From Luteococcus sp052116585 (lineage in GTDB: Bacteria > Actinomycetota > Actinomycetes > Propionibacteriales > Propionibacteriaceae): DNA of 64,000 bases. Shown in pieces: positions 56,072 through 63,941 of the stretch (its first letter is position 1; the number at the start of each line of letters is the position of its first letter). The notes below the pieces were generated by a model. It saw only the letters and a list, made by a program, of their open reading frames with translations, made no database searches and had not been told where the DNA came from. The stretch spans positions 6,142-70,141 of the forward strand of contig NZ_JBQKKT010000017.1 of the NCBI RefSeq assembly GCF_052116585.1. Reading direction: 5' to 3'. Made by a program: the position numbers and the translations under genes.

Positions 56072-57673
56072 GTGGCTGGCTTCGAGCAGTCCTTCAGCCC
56101 GGGCCATGGCTACAACCATCGCCTGGAGATCGCCGAGCGGCGAATGCAGGACGCCCGCGCCGATGCGCGCTCCCTGGCGGCGCAGAACGAGAAGCTGAAC
56201 CAGACGCTGCGCGAGGCCCGCTCCAAACTGGTCGCACTCAAGGCTGAGGTGGACGCCCTCAGTGCGCCACCGCTGAATCGTGGTCTGGTCATCGCCGTCC
56301 GGGAGCCCATCGCAGACGAGCCCGCCACACTGGAGGTTTCCGCTCTGGGCCGGATCCTGCGGGTGAGCGCCCTCCCCGCGGTGCTGGAGGCAGCGGCTCC
56401 CGGTGACGGGGTGCTGCTCAATGAGTCCAGCGTCGCGGTGCAACTCTGCGAGCCCGAACCGAGGGGGGATCTGGCCGTCGTGGTGGAGGCTGGCCCCGGG
56501 GGTGTGGTGGTGCAGGGTGCCGGCGGTGACGAGGTGCTCGTGGGACTGGTCCCGAGCCTTGACCCGGCTTCGTTGGCGGCCGGCGACAGCGTGCTGGTGG
56601 ATCGGCGGGCTGGGCTTGCCCTTGCTCGCGTGGCGCGCAGCCGGGTCGAGGAGCTGGTGCTGGAGGAGGTGCCGGACGTCTCGTATCAGGACATCGGTGG
56701 GCTCGGCGATCAGATCCAGCAGATCCGCGACGCGGTGGAGCTGCCCTTCCTGCACCGCGACGCCTACCGCCGCTACCAGCTCACTGCCCCCAAGGGGATC
56801 CTGCTCTACGGGCCACCGGGATGCGGAAAGACGATGATCGCCAAGGCCGTTGCCAATTCGCTGGGGGCCGGCGTCGACGGGCGCGGCGGTTCGTACTTCC
56901 TGAACATCAAGGGCCCCGAATTGCTGAACAAGTACGTCGGTGAGTCGGAGCGTCAGGTCCGCGCCGTCTTTGCCCGCGCGCGGGAGCACGCCACCGAGGG
57001 CAAGCCGGTGATCGTCTTCTTCGACGAGATGGACTCCCTTTTCCGCACCCGCGGATCCGGGGTCAGCTCCGACGTGGAGAACACCATCGTCCCGCAGCTG
57101 CTCAGCGAGATCGACGGTGTCGAGGGAATCGACAATGTCATCATCATCGGCGCCTCGAACCGGGAGGACATGATCGACCCGGCGATCCTGCGGCCCGGGC
57201 GGCTCGACGTGAAGATCAAGTTGGAACGCCCCACACGTGAGGGTGCCGCGGAGATCTTCGCCAAGCACCTCACGGAGCAGACCCCCTTGCACCCCGATGC
57301 TCCCGGCCTGCCGGGCTTGATCGAGGTGGCCTGCGAGGAGGTCTACGGGCGCACCGCCCGCAACGAATTCCTGGAGGTGACCTATGTCAGTGGCGCCAAG
57401 GAGACGCTCTGGTTCGGTGACTTCGCCTCCGGGGCGATGATCCGCAACATCGTCGACCGGGCCAAGAAGGCGGCCATCAAGGACGAGCTTTCTGGAGGCC
57501 CTGGGGGAGTGTCGGTGGCGGGGATCATCGCCGCCTGCCGGGCCGAGTACGAGGAGAACGAGGACCTGCCGAACACCTCCGATCCCGAAGACTGGGCGCG
57601 GATCAGCGGACGCCGCGGCGAGCGGATCGTCTTCATGCGCAGCCTGGTGGGAAGTCGGTCAGCGGCCCACTGA
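56072..57673 (+). CDS. arc: ARC/Mpa-type AAA ATPase without the proteasome-docking tail
   Basis: The 533-residue protein has an N-terminal coiled coil (about residues 15-65), tandem OB folds, and one AAA domain. Walker A is GPPGCGKT at 247-254, Walker B is VIVFFDEMD at 313-321, and the arginine-finger region is ILRPGRLD. Proteasomal ATPases of this family end in a short Tyr-Leu-type motif that opens the 20S gate; this one ends SLVGSRSAAH. It may therefore act on pupylated proteins without a proteasome, as proposed for corynebacterial ARC. The GTG start abuts the fusion gene. No pup, dop, prc or pafA gene is seen in the window. Confidence 0.93.
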   Translation: MAGFEQSFSPGHGYNHRLEIAERRMQDARADARSLAAQNEKLNQTLREARSKLVALKAEVDALSAPPLNRGLVIAVREPIADEPATLEVSALGRILRVSALPAVLEAAAPGDGVLLNESSVAVQLCEPEPRGDLAVVVEAGPGGVVVQGAGGDEVLVGLVPSLDPASLAAGDSVLVDRRAGLALARVARSRVEELVLEEVPDVSYQDIGGLGDQIQQIRDAVELPFLHRDAYRRYQLTAPKGILLYGPPGCGKTMIAKAVANSLGAGVDGRGGSYFLNIKGPELLNKYVGESERQVRAVFARAREHATEGKPVIVFFDEMDSLFRTRGSGVSSDVENTIVPQLLSEIDGVEGIDNVIIIGASNREDMIDPAILRPGRLDVKIKLERPTREGAAEIFAKHLTEQTPLHPDAPGLPGLIEVACEEVYGRTARNEFLEVTYVSGAKETLWFGDFASGAMIRNIVDRAKKAAIKDELSGGPGGVSVAGIIAACRAEYEENEDLPNTSDPEDWARISGRRGERIVFMRSLVGSRSAAH

Positions 57674-57689
57674 GGCTGCGGCGGGGTCC

Positions 57690-58040
57690 TCAGACGCCCG
57701 AGAGCTTCTTGCGGAAGAGCAGGCGCCAGCCGATCAGGAAGAGCGCCAGAGTGGTGGCGGTGACGATGATGAAGGCCGTCGCCGCGGTGCTGCCCGTGGC
57801 CACGCGCAGGCTGAGCCCGCCCACCACGGTGATGAGCCAGACGAAGACGCCGGCCGCCAGCCCACCCACGGGGCGGCGCCGCAGCAGCAGGATGGCCCAG
57901 GCCACCAGGCACGCCACCAGGAAGGGCGCCGAAACGGGCAGCAACCTGTCGAGCAGGTTTCCGTCGTGGCTCAGCACCCCCATGATCGAGAAGACGACGA
58001 CGAGGACGAGGTCAACGGCCATGACTACCTGCTTGCTCAT
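57690..58040 (-). CDS. DUF3054 membrane protein
   Basis: The 116-residue protein has four membrane segments and the DUF3054 pattern (FSIMGVLSHDGN, RRRPVGGLAAGVFVW). Function is unknown. TAGACT lies 7 bases before the ATG. Its stop codon pairs with the arc stop in CTGAGG (57670-57675)/CCTCAG (57688-57693). It is the last core-type gene before the RHS region. Confidence 0.82.
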   Translation of the reverse strand: MSKQVVMAVDLVLVVVFSIMGVLSHDGNLLDRLLPVSAPFLVACLVAWAILLLRRRPVGGLAAGVFVWLITVVGGLSLRVATGSTAATAFIIVTATTLALFLIGWRLLFRKKLSGV

Positions 58041-58047
58041 GCTGCGG

Positions 58048-58053
58048 AGTCTA
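58048..58053 (-). promoter_or_regulatory. Leaderless -10 (TAGACT) of the DUF3054 gene
   Basis: TAGACT on the minus strand ends 7 bases before the ATG. Confidence 0.5.
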
Positions 58054-58151
58054 GTCGCTTGATTCGGCCGTGTTCACGACGAGTGACACTGACAGACCGG
58101 CGTGGGGGGCGGTCGAGCTCTGCTCGGTGTGGAAATGTGGGGTGAATTGTT

Positions 58152-61100
58152 GTGGTGGTTCGGGTCCGGGGTGGTGATTTGGGGGCTAGCATCTGTGCTG
58201 TCGGATGGATCCGGGGCGAAGGCCCGTTCTACAACTCGTTGTCGTCGCGTGTGGGGGCGTTTGGTCAGCGGTGGTCGGTGACGGCCGGTCAGGATGTGGG
58301 GTTGGAGATCGGCACGGGTGAGGTGTTGTTCCGGGCCCCGTCGGGTTTCCGGGTCACGCTGAAGAACTCGACCACGAATGCGAACGTGTTCACGAATGTG
58401 TCGTTCAGGGCGAAGGTGACCAAGGAGTCTGATGGGTCGTACAAGTTGGTGGCCAGTGGGTCGCGGACCACGTTCGTGTTCGACTCGGCTGGCACGTTGA
58501 CCCGGATCACTGACCGTAACGGGGTGGGGTTGACCTACCGTTACGAGACGGCGCCGAATGGGGTGCAGCGGGTTGCGAGTGTGACTGATGCGGCGGGCCG
58601 GGTGACGAGTTATGGTTATGACTCGTCGAACCGGATCATCTCGATCACGGATTCGGCGTCGCGGGTGGTGAAGTATGGCTATGACGCGGCGGGCCGGTTG
58701 GTGCATGTGATCGACCCGGCGGGTTTCCAGGTGAATTACAGCTATGACGCAGCGGGTCGGTTGTGCCGGATCGCGACGGCGCGGGGCGTGACGGTGGATG
58801 TGGCCTATGACACGACCGGGCGGGTGACGGGGGTGTCGCGCTACCAGTACCTGCAGGGTGGTGGGGCGAAGCAGACCACGAGTTTTGCCTACGCCAGTGG
58901 GTCGACGGTGGTGACCAATCCGGCCGGTCACACGTCGACCCACACGATTGATGGGCAGGGCCGGGTGACGAAGGTCGTGGACGCGCTGGGGGTGACGAGG
59001 AACACGACCTGGACGACGAGTTCGATGGTGGCTTCCAGTTTCGAGACGGTCTCCACGGTCGCGACCAAGTTCGAGTGGGACAGCAACAACAACCCGACCA
59101 AGGTGTCACTGCCGACCGGTGCGACGAGCTCGGCGACCTACGCGTCGGGGGCGTGTGGGGCGGGGACCACGTCGGGTACGGCGACGGATCTGCAGCAGTG
59201 CGGCAGTGATGATGCGGGCAATGACACTGCCTATTCCTATGATGCGGTCGGCAACCAGTTGTCGGCCACGGATGTGAGCAGTAGTGCGACCGGTGGGGCG
59301 AAGGTCACCAAGACCTATGCCAAGCCGGGCAGCACGGACAGCGCCACGAATTGTTCGAGTTTCGCGGGGCAGTTGTGTTCGGTGACTGATGGCAATGGGC
59401 ATGTCACCCGCTACCTGTATGACGTTGATGGGAACATGGTCAAGGTGATCCCGCCGGCGCCGTTGGGGGCGGTGACCTACACCTATGACTCGTTGGGTCG
59501 GGTCGCGGCGGTCGCGAAGGGTACTGGGGTGACGAACCTGTACTCCTATGACGTGAATGATCGGTTCGTGAAGGGCGTCTACGGTGCGACGAATGCCGGG
59601 CCAGAGACGACGCAGTATCGGGTCCATGACGGTGATGGGAACCTGACCAGTATTGATGCGCAGACGTTTGTCTATGACGGGCAGAACCGGTTGGAGAAGA
59701 CCACTGACCAGGCGGGCAAGACTCGTTGGCGCGGTTTTGACGCGGCCGGCAACGTCACTGTCATGGCGGACGAGAACAATGTGATGACCAGGTACACCTA
59801 CAACGCTGGCGGGCAGGTGACGTCGGCGGCGTGGCAGGGTAAGCCGTGCCCGTTGGCGGGCACCGCGAATGCGAACCTGCCCACGGGGTGTGTGAAGTTC
59901 GGCTACAACTCGTCCGGGCGGCTGTATGTGACGGTCTATCCGGGCAACATGACCACGAACACCACGTGGGACACTGCCGGGCGGATGACCAGTGTGAAGA
60001 CCGCCCGGGCCGGCACCACGCCGCAGACGATGCTGCACCAGAGCTACAGCTATGGAGGTTCGGGCACGGCGGACCGGGTGAACCTGGTCTCGATGACTGA
60101 TCACACGGGCGACTTCGTCCCGGCCGGTGCGGTGACCACCTACGGCTACGATTCGCTGCGGCGGCTGACCTCGGCGGTCGAGAAGAACGGCACCGCCACC
60201 CATGCCTCGTTCGGCTACACCTATGACAAGGCCGGTAACCGGTTGACTGCGGCCCTGTCCGGAACCCTCGGGGGTCCGACTGCCGGGACCCGGACGTTCA
60301 CCTACAACGCTGCCGACCAGCTCGCCACGGTCAACGGCTCGTCTGCGGGGATCGGGTTCGATGCCAATGGTGACGAGACCGCGAATCCCGGCTGGCCCGC
60401 GGGTGGGGTGCAGCCCCGCAGCAATGTGAAGACCACCGCGATCGGGGATGTGGCGACCATGACTCGCGCCGACACGGGGGACGTGTTCAACTTCACCAAC
60501 GCTCAGGTGTTGCCCACCGGCACCCGGAACCTGACCTGGTCCCACGGTATCGATCACACCTGGAACCCTGCCGGGATCGATTCGGTGACCAACCCGATCG
60601 GTACCGGGGTGATGAAGATGTTCACCCTGCCCAACGGTCAGGTCCTGGGCTATGAGCTCGACGGGGTGATGGAGTATCTCCACAAGGACCGTCTCGGGTC
60701 GGTGTTGGCGATGACCAACGATGCTGGTGGTAAGGAGGCCTACTACCGCTACGATCCCTACGGTCAGCCGCGTAGCTACTACCGGTGGAGCCTCACCGCG
60801 AAGGCCAACACCCTGATGTATGCAGGGCTGCACCGTGACTACTCCACCGGCCTGATCCGCATGGGCGCGCGCTGGTACGACCCCACCCAGGGCCGCTTCA
60901 CCCAAGCCGACCCCTCCGGACAAGAAACCCACCCCTACCTGTACGCAGCAGGTAACCCAGTTAATCTCTCCGATCCCTCTGGTCTTGTCACTATCTGGGG
61001 AGAAGCGGCTCGCACTGTTGGCACAGTGGGCAGTGCAGTTATTGGAGCCTCATGCGGCAAGGTGATTCTTGCTTGCACAGCTGCTGGCGGGGCGGTGGGA

Positions 61101-61256
61101 GCAGCAAGCGGAGCTGTTGGTGCAGCGCTTGATGGTGAGAGCGTCCTCGAAGGGGCGCTGACGGGGGGATTGCAAGGCGCTGTCGGTGGATATACTGGCG
61201 CCAGGATTGCCAGATATTTTAAGAATAATGGCATCAAGGCAGTCGATGAGGAGTGA
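58152..61256 (+). CDS. RHS/YD-repeat protein with hydrophobic C-terminal tip, N-terminus probably missing
   Basis: The 1034-residue product is a YD-repeat filament (YGYDAAGRLVHVIDPAGFQV, YSYDAAGRL, YTYDSLGRV and about a dozen more). The RHS core is RYDPYGQ, then GLIRMGARWYDPTQGRFTQ and YLYAAGNPVNLSDPSG, and a polymorphic tip of about 88 residues follows. There is no signal peptide or N-terminal delivery domain, and a stop lies just upstream at 58143, so the gene looks 5'-truncated. The tip is Gly/Ala-rich and hydrophobic (GAASGAVGAALDGESVLEG) with no nuclease motif; it could be a membrane-active toxin or only a linker. A small membrane protein follows 2 bases later. Confidence 0.88.
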   Translation: MVVRVRGGDLGASICAVGWIRGEGPFYNSLSSRVGAFGQRWSVTAGQDVGLEIGTGEVLFRAPSGFRVTLKNSTTNANVFTNVSFRAKVTKESDGSYKLVASGSRTTFVFDSAGTLTRITDRNGVGLTYRYETAPNGVQRVASVTDAAGRVTSYGYDSSNRIISITDSASRVVKYGYDAAGRLVHVIDPAGFQVNYSYDAAGRLCRIATARGVTVDVAYDTTGRVTGVSRYQYLQGGGAKQTTSFAYASGSTVVTNPAGHTSTHTIDGQGRVTKVVDALGVTRNTTWTTSSMVASSFETVSTVATKFEWDSNNNPTKVSLPTGATSSATYASGACGAGTTSGTATDLQQCGSDDAGNDTAYSYDAVGNQLSATDVSSSATGGAKVTKTYAKPGSTDSATNCSSFAGQLCSVTDGNGHVTRYLYDVDGNMVKVIPPAPLGAVTYTYDSLGRVAAVAKGTGVTNLYSYDVNDRFVKGVYGATNAGPETTQYRVHDGDGNLTSIDAQTFVYDGQNRLEKTTDQAGKTRWRGFDAAGNVTVMADENNVMTRYTYNAGGQVTSAAWQGKPCPLAGTANANLPTGCVKFGYNSSGRLYVTVYPGNMTTNTTWDTAGRMTSVKTARAGTTPQTMLHQSYSYGGSGTADRVNLVSMTDHTGDFVPAGAVTTYGYDSLRRLTSAVEKNGTATHASFGYTYDKAGNRLTAALSGTLGGPTAGTRTFTYNAADQLATVNGSSAGIGFDANGDETANPGWPAGGVQPRSNVKTTAIGDVATMTRADTGDVFNFTNAQVLPTGTRNLTWSHGIDHTWNPAGIDSVTNPIGTGVMKMFTLPNGQVLGYELDGVMEYLHKDRLGSVLAMTNDAGGKEAYYRYDPYGQPRSYYRWSLTAKANTLMYAGLHRDYSTGLIRMGARWYDPTQGRFTQADPSGQETHPYLYAAGNPVNLSDPSGLVTIWGEAARTVGTVGSAVIGASCGKVILACTAAGGAVGAASGAVGAALDGESVLEGALTGGLQGAVGGYTGARIARYFKNNGIKAVDEE
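60681..60959 (+). repeat. RHS core repeat, copy 1
   Basis: This 279-bp core segment recurs at 63252-63530 with the same length and roughly 90 percent identity, including runs of over 60 identical bases. Homologous exchange between the copies would swap tips. Confidence 0.9.
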
Positions 61257-61258
61257 TC

Positions 61259-61471
61259 ATGAATGATTCAGATTTTCATGGATTCGATAAGAATTTATTA
61301 GTATTCGGTGGGCGCCTAATCGGGTTTATTTGTCTAGCGGCCGTGGTGTTTGGGATAGTCACTGGTGAGCCTTTCGTTTGGGGGGGAGTGGCTATTCTCT
61401 TCATAGGGATATCTGCATTCGCTTTCTCGATGGCGCTCCGTCGATCAATGTCGAATCCTAATGACGTGTAG
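61259..61471 (+). CDS. Small two-segment membrane protein, candidate immunity protein of the RHS tip
   Basis: The 70-residue product (MNDSDFHGFDKNLLVFGGRL) has two membrane segments and lies 2 bases after the RHS stop with a GAGGAG ribosome-binding site. It is clearly AT-richer than the core genome, with rare codons such as TTA, CTA and ATA. Position, size and composition fit a cognate immunity gene. Its stop TAG is completed by the first base of the adjacent IS element, so the original 3' end may be altered. Function is inferred from context only. Confidence 0.6.
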   Translation: MNDSDFHGFDKNLLVFGGRLIGFICLAAVVFGIVTGEPFVWGGVAILFIGISAFAFSMALRRSMSNPNDV

Positions 61472-61484
61472 TGAGGTTCTCTCA
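61471..61484 (+). repeat. Left terminal inverted repeat of the IS
   Basis: GTGAGGTTCTCTCA; its first G is the last base of the upstream immunity-candidate stop codon. Confidence 0.85.
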
Positions 61485-62278
61485 CCCGGATCTTCGCATG
61501 TGAGTAGCGATCACGAGGGCTGAGCGGACGATGGCGGTGATTCGCCAAGGGTCGAGGGTGACCTTCTGCAAGGCGCGGAAAGTGCTTGAGGATCGCGTTG
61601 GCTCGTTCTGCGGGGGCTCGCAGTTGGGTGATGAGGCGGTTACGGGTGGCGGTGCCCGGTGCCAGGTAGTGGCCCTTGACCGGGTGGAGGATGCCGATCC
61701 CTGTTCCTTGGTAGCCCTTGTCCGTGAGTGTCTTCAGCCCTTGGGCTGCGGCTGGGTAGAGCGCTGGCAGGACGTGTTGTCGGGCGGCGGTGAGGTCATG
61801 CGTGCTGCCGGGGGACACCGGCGAGGTCCAGATCGGGAAACCGGAGCTGTCGGTGAGGACTTGGATGTTCCGTCCGTGACGGTGGTGTTTTCCTGAGTAC
61901 CGGGCATCGGTGCTTTTCCCTTCTCCGGTGGGGGTGTGGACGGCTGTGGTGGCGATCAGCGTGCCATCCAGACAGACGAAGCCAGCTCCGGCGGCCCGTT
62001 GGCCATCCAGGGCCTCCTGCAGGTCGGGGGCGTGGTCGGCGACTACGTCGAGGGCCTCGTGGAGGTAGCGGTAGCAGGTGGCCTGGGACAGGCCGTGATC
62101 ACGGGCCAAGCGGTGGATGGGGGTGGCGTCGAGCATCCATCGGCACACCATCACGGCTTGGGTCCAGCAGGACTTGGCGCGCTGCCATGGGCGCTGGTCA
62201 TGTCGGCGACGCTGGGCCGACAGCCACCCGGCGCACGATGGTCTCGGGAAGGTCGAGGATGGCACGATAGGACAGCAT
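61482..62278 (-). pseudogene. IS5-family (DDE_Tnp_4-like) transposase with two +1 frameshifts
   Basis: The N-terminus MLSYRAILDLPETIVRRV starts at 62278 in one frame. The middle (SQATCYRYLHEALDVVADHA, GKHHRHGRNIQVLTD, LTDKGYQGTGIG, PAERANAILKHF) is in a second, and the usual end ALQKVTLDPWRITAIVRSAL is in a third, stopping at 61482. The DDE residues (LDGTLI, TDKGY, ERANA) all lie in the middle frame. The second shift is an extra C in TTTCCGC. A read-through frame hides the damage by running on past the IS end. Confidence 0.82.
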
Positions 62279-62413
62279 GCGGGCTCGGTTCTGATACGGG
62301 GACGGTGTCTTGGCAGAAACCGATCCTGCACCACCCGACCCGCATGCACCCACCCGAGTCGACCATCACCCCTTGCCAGAGCATCACTGCCGATGTTCTA
62401 CAGGCAGCCCTGA

Positions 62414-62427
62414 TGAGAAAACCTCAC
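62414..62427 (-). repeat. Right terminal inverted repeat of the IS
   Basis: TGAGAAAACCTCAC, complement of the left end with one difference. The 135 bases between it and the transposase start hold no gene. Confidence 0.85.
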
Positions 62428-62658
62428 TGATTTACTCTCGTTTAGAGTGTTGCTTCCTGTTCTTTTGCATTCCTCACTTTTTAAGTTGGAGCCAATTTGG
62501 ATGAGTGGATTTGAGTGTTGTGTCTATGGGAAACGTCCCTGCCCTGCGCATGTTAAGGCGTTGGCGGCCTGTGAGTCGCCCTGAGTTTCGTGGAGGGTGG
62601 GTTATGTCGCGTCGGCGGTTGGTGGAATTCTATCCAGGCTCTGAGGAAAGGTCTCGCA

Positions 62659-62843
62659 GTGGGTATCACTAAGAAGGATAAAGTAATCGGCGGCATCGCG
62701 ATGATGCTAGGAGCAGGCATATATTGCTTTGGGACCTTCGGTCGTGACCGTTCCTTGGGGAGTGGATTGCATTCTCCTTCATTGGAGCAATCGGTATTTT
62801 GGGATTTGTCCTCAATATTCGCGCTCTGCGAGATCGGCTGTAG
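62659..62843 (+). pseudogene. Frameshifted small membrane protein gene, candidate orphan immunity gene
   Basis: From a GTG with GAGGAAAGG 7 bases upstream, the first frame gives MGITKKDKVIGGIAMMLGAG and continues to a GGGG run at 62757-62760. The next frame then gives EWIAFSFIGAIGILGFVLNI and ends at TAG 62841-62843. Restoring one G joins them into a normal two-segment membrane protein of about 61 residues. The architecture mirrors the small proteins behind both RHS tips. The 230 bases between the IS and this gene are AT-richer with an open but unrecognised frame (62505-62672) ending over its start. Confidence 0.55.
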
Positions 62844-62937
62844 GGTTATCTGGCTCTTCACGATCCGGGGTGTAGGCCGGTGGTGAGGACTTTGGGCGTG
62901 GATGGGCGCGAGGGCTGTGGTCCGGCCGTGTCGCATG

Positions 62938-63060
62938 TCATAGGGTGAGGGCACTGCGATCATGCAGAGCGACCCGGAGGCGTTCAGGGCGGCCGAAGAT
63001 CCCTTCGGTGGGGCTGTTGCTGGAGCTGGTGTGGTCCAAAGAAGGCGAGGACGTCATCGT
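62938..63060 (-). pseudogene. Possible ISL3-like transposase C-terminal remnant
   Basis: The minus strand reads TSSSNSPTEGIFGRPERLRV, reminiscent of the SNGPTEAINGRLEHLR motif near the end of ISL3-type transposases, then stops. No other part of a transposase is visible. It lies directly before the orphan RHS cassette. The call is tentative. Confidence 0.3.
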
Positions 63061-63068
63061 GGCGCTAG

Positions 63069-63752
63069 GTCAGTGTCCCGTTCGACTTTGTGACCTCGAC
63101 CAGAACCTGGGCCCACGGCCAGGACGTGTCGTGGAACCCGGCCGGGATGAACTCGCTGAGCAACATGTTCGGCGAGGGTGTGATGAAGTTGTTCATCCTG
63201 CCGAACGGGCAGGTGCTGGGTTATGACCTGGGCGGGGTGATGGAGTACTTCCACAAGGACCGTCTCGGGTCGGTGTTGGCGATGACCAACGATGCTGGTG
63301 GTAAGGAGGCCTACTACCGTTACGACCCTTACGGCCAGCCGCGTAGCTACTACCGGTGGAGTCCCACCGCGAAGGCCAACACCCTGATGTATGTCGGGGC
63401 GCCCCGCGACACCGCCACCGGCCTGATCCGGATGGGCGCCCGCTGGTACGACCCCACCCAGGGCCGCTTCACCAGCGCAGACCCCTCCGGACAAGAACAA
63501 CACTCCTACCTCTACGCCGCAGGTAACCCCATCAACAACACCGACCCCACTGGGTTGCGGATCTTCTGGGGCGGCTTGGCTTACACGATGGGACTTGGAG
63601 CTTTGGACTTCGGCGTGACAACGGGTGTTACGAGTATCATCAGTAGTGCATTTGGTCTCGGAGTCGTTGGAACTGCGGCTGTGGGGATAGGGGTATTCGT
63701 TGTTGCCACTGCTGCCGTATATACGTTGGATTACTATTGGAACCCGTTCTAG
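63069..63752 (+). pseudogene. Orphan RHS core-plus-tip cassette
   Basis: The frame opens after a TAG at 63066 and first resembles RHS at TSTRTWAHGQDVSWNPAGMN, in the middle of the repeat filament, so the whole N-terminal part is missing. It contains RYDPYGQPRSYYRW, GLIRMGARWYDPTQGRF and YLYAAGNPINNTDPTG. A different hydrophobic tip of about 65 residues follows (GGLAYTMGLGALDFGVTTG to TLDYYWNPF). A GTG at 63090 could start it, but export is not expected. This is the layout of a silent tip cassette that can recombine into the full-length RHS gene. Confidence 0.75.
63252..63530 (+). repeat. RHS core repeat, copy 2
   Basis: Matches 60681-60959 over the same 279 bases. Similarity ends at the DPxG motif, where the two tips diverge completely. 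Confidence 0.9.
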
Positions 63753-63762
63753 GGGAGGTTGA

Positions 63763-63879
63763 ATGAAAAGCAAAGATAGTAGCCACGTCAAGATATTAAG
63801 GCTTCTATCGGTCGGATTCCTTTCGCTGGCTGTCCTTCTTTTTTTGATTACATTCCTTTTTGGTGGCGACTCGATCTAG
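63763..63879 (+). CDS. 38-residue single-pass membrane protein, candidate immunity of the orphan tip
   Basis: The peptide MKSKDSSHVKILRLLSVGFL continues as a hydrophobic helix and ends GGDSI. A strong AGGGGAGG ribosome-binding site lies 4 bases before the ATG and 11 bases separate it from the tip stop. It is AT-rich relative to the genome. Its place directly after an RHS tip mirrors 61259-61471. No family is recognised; function is inferred from context. Confidence 0.55.
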   Translation: MKSKDSSHVKILRLLSVGFLSLAVLLFLITFLFGGDSI

Positions 63880-63917
63880 TGCGGCGTGCCGTTAGTTCTT
63901 GAATGGTTGTGGTTTGG

Positions 63918-63941
63918 GAGAATTGGTCATGGCCAATTCTC
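63918..63941. repeat. Inverted repeat around the IS630-type start codon
   Basis: GAGAATTGG and CCAATTCTC are separated by TCATGG, which contains the ATG. In RNA the start codon would sit in the loop of a 9-bp stem. Confidence 0.75.

Larger units (their letters stand above)
61471..62427 (-). mobile_element. IS5-type insertion sequence, 957 bp, decayed
   Basis: Terminal inverted repeats GTGAGGTTCTCTCA (61471-61484) and TGAGAAAACCTCAC (62414-62427) match at 13 of 14 positions. The transposase inside is split by two frameshifts. No clear target duplication is seen at the edges. Confidence 0.82.

Noticed and set aside
61276..62349. Intact 357-residue transposase
   Set aside because: The N- and C-terminal family motifs lie in other frames; the single frame only spans the middle and runs out of the IS at its end.
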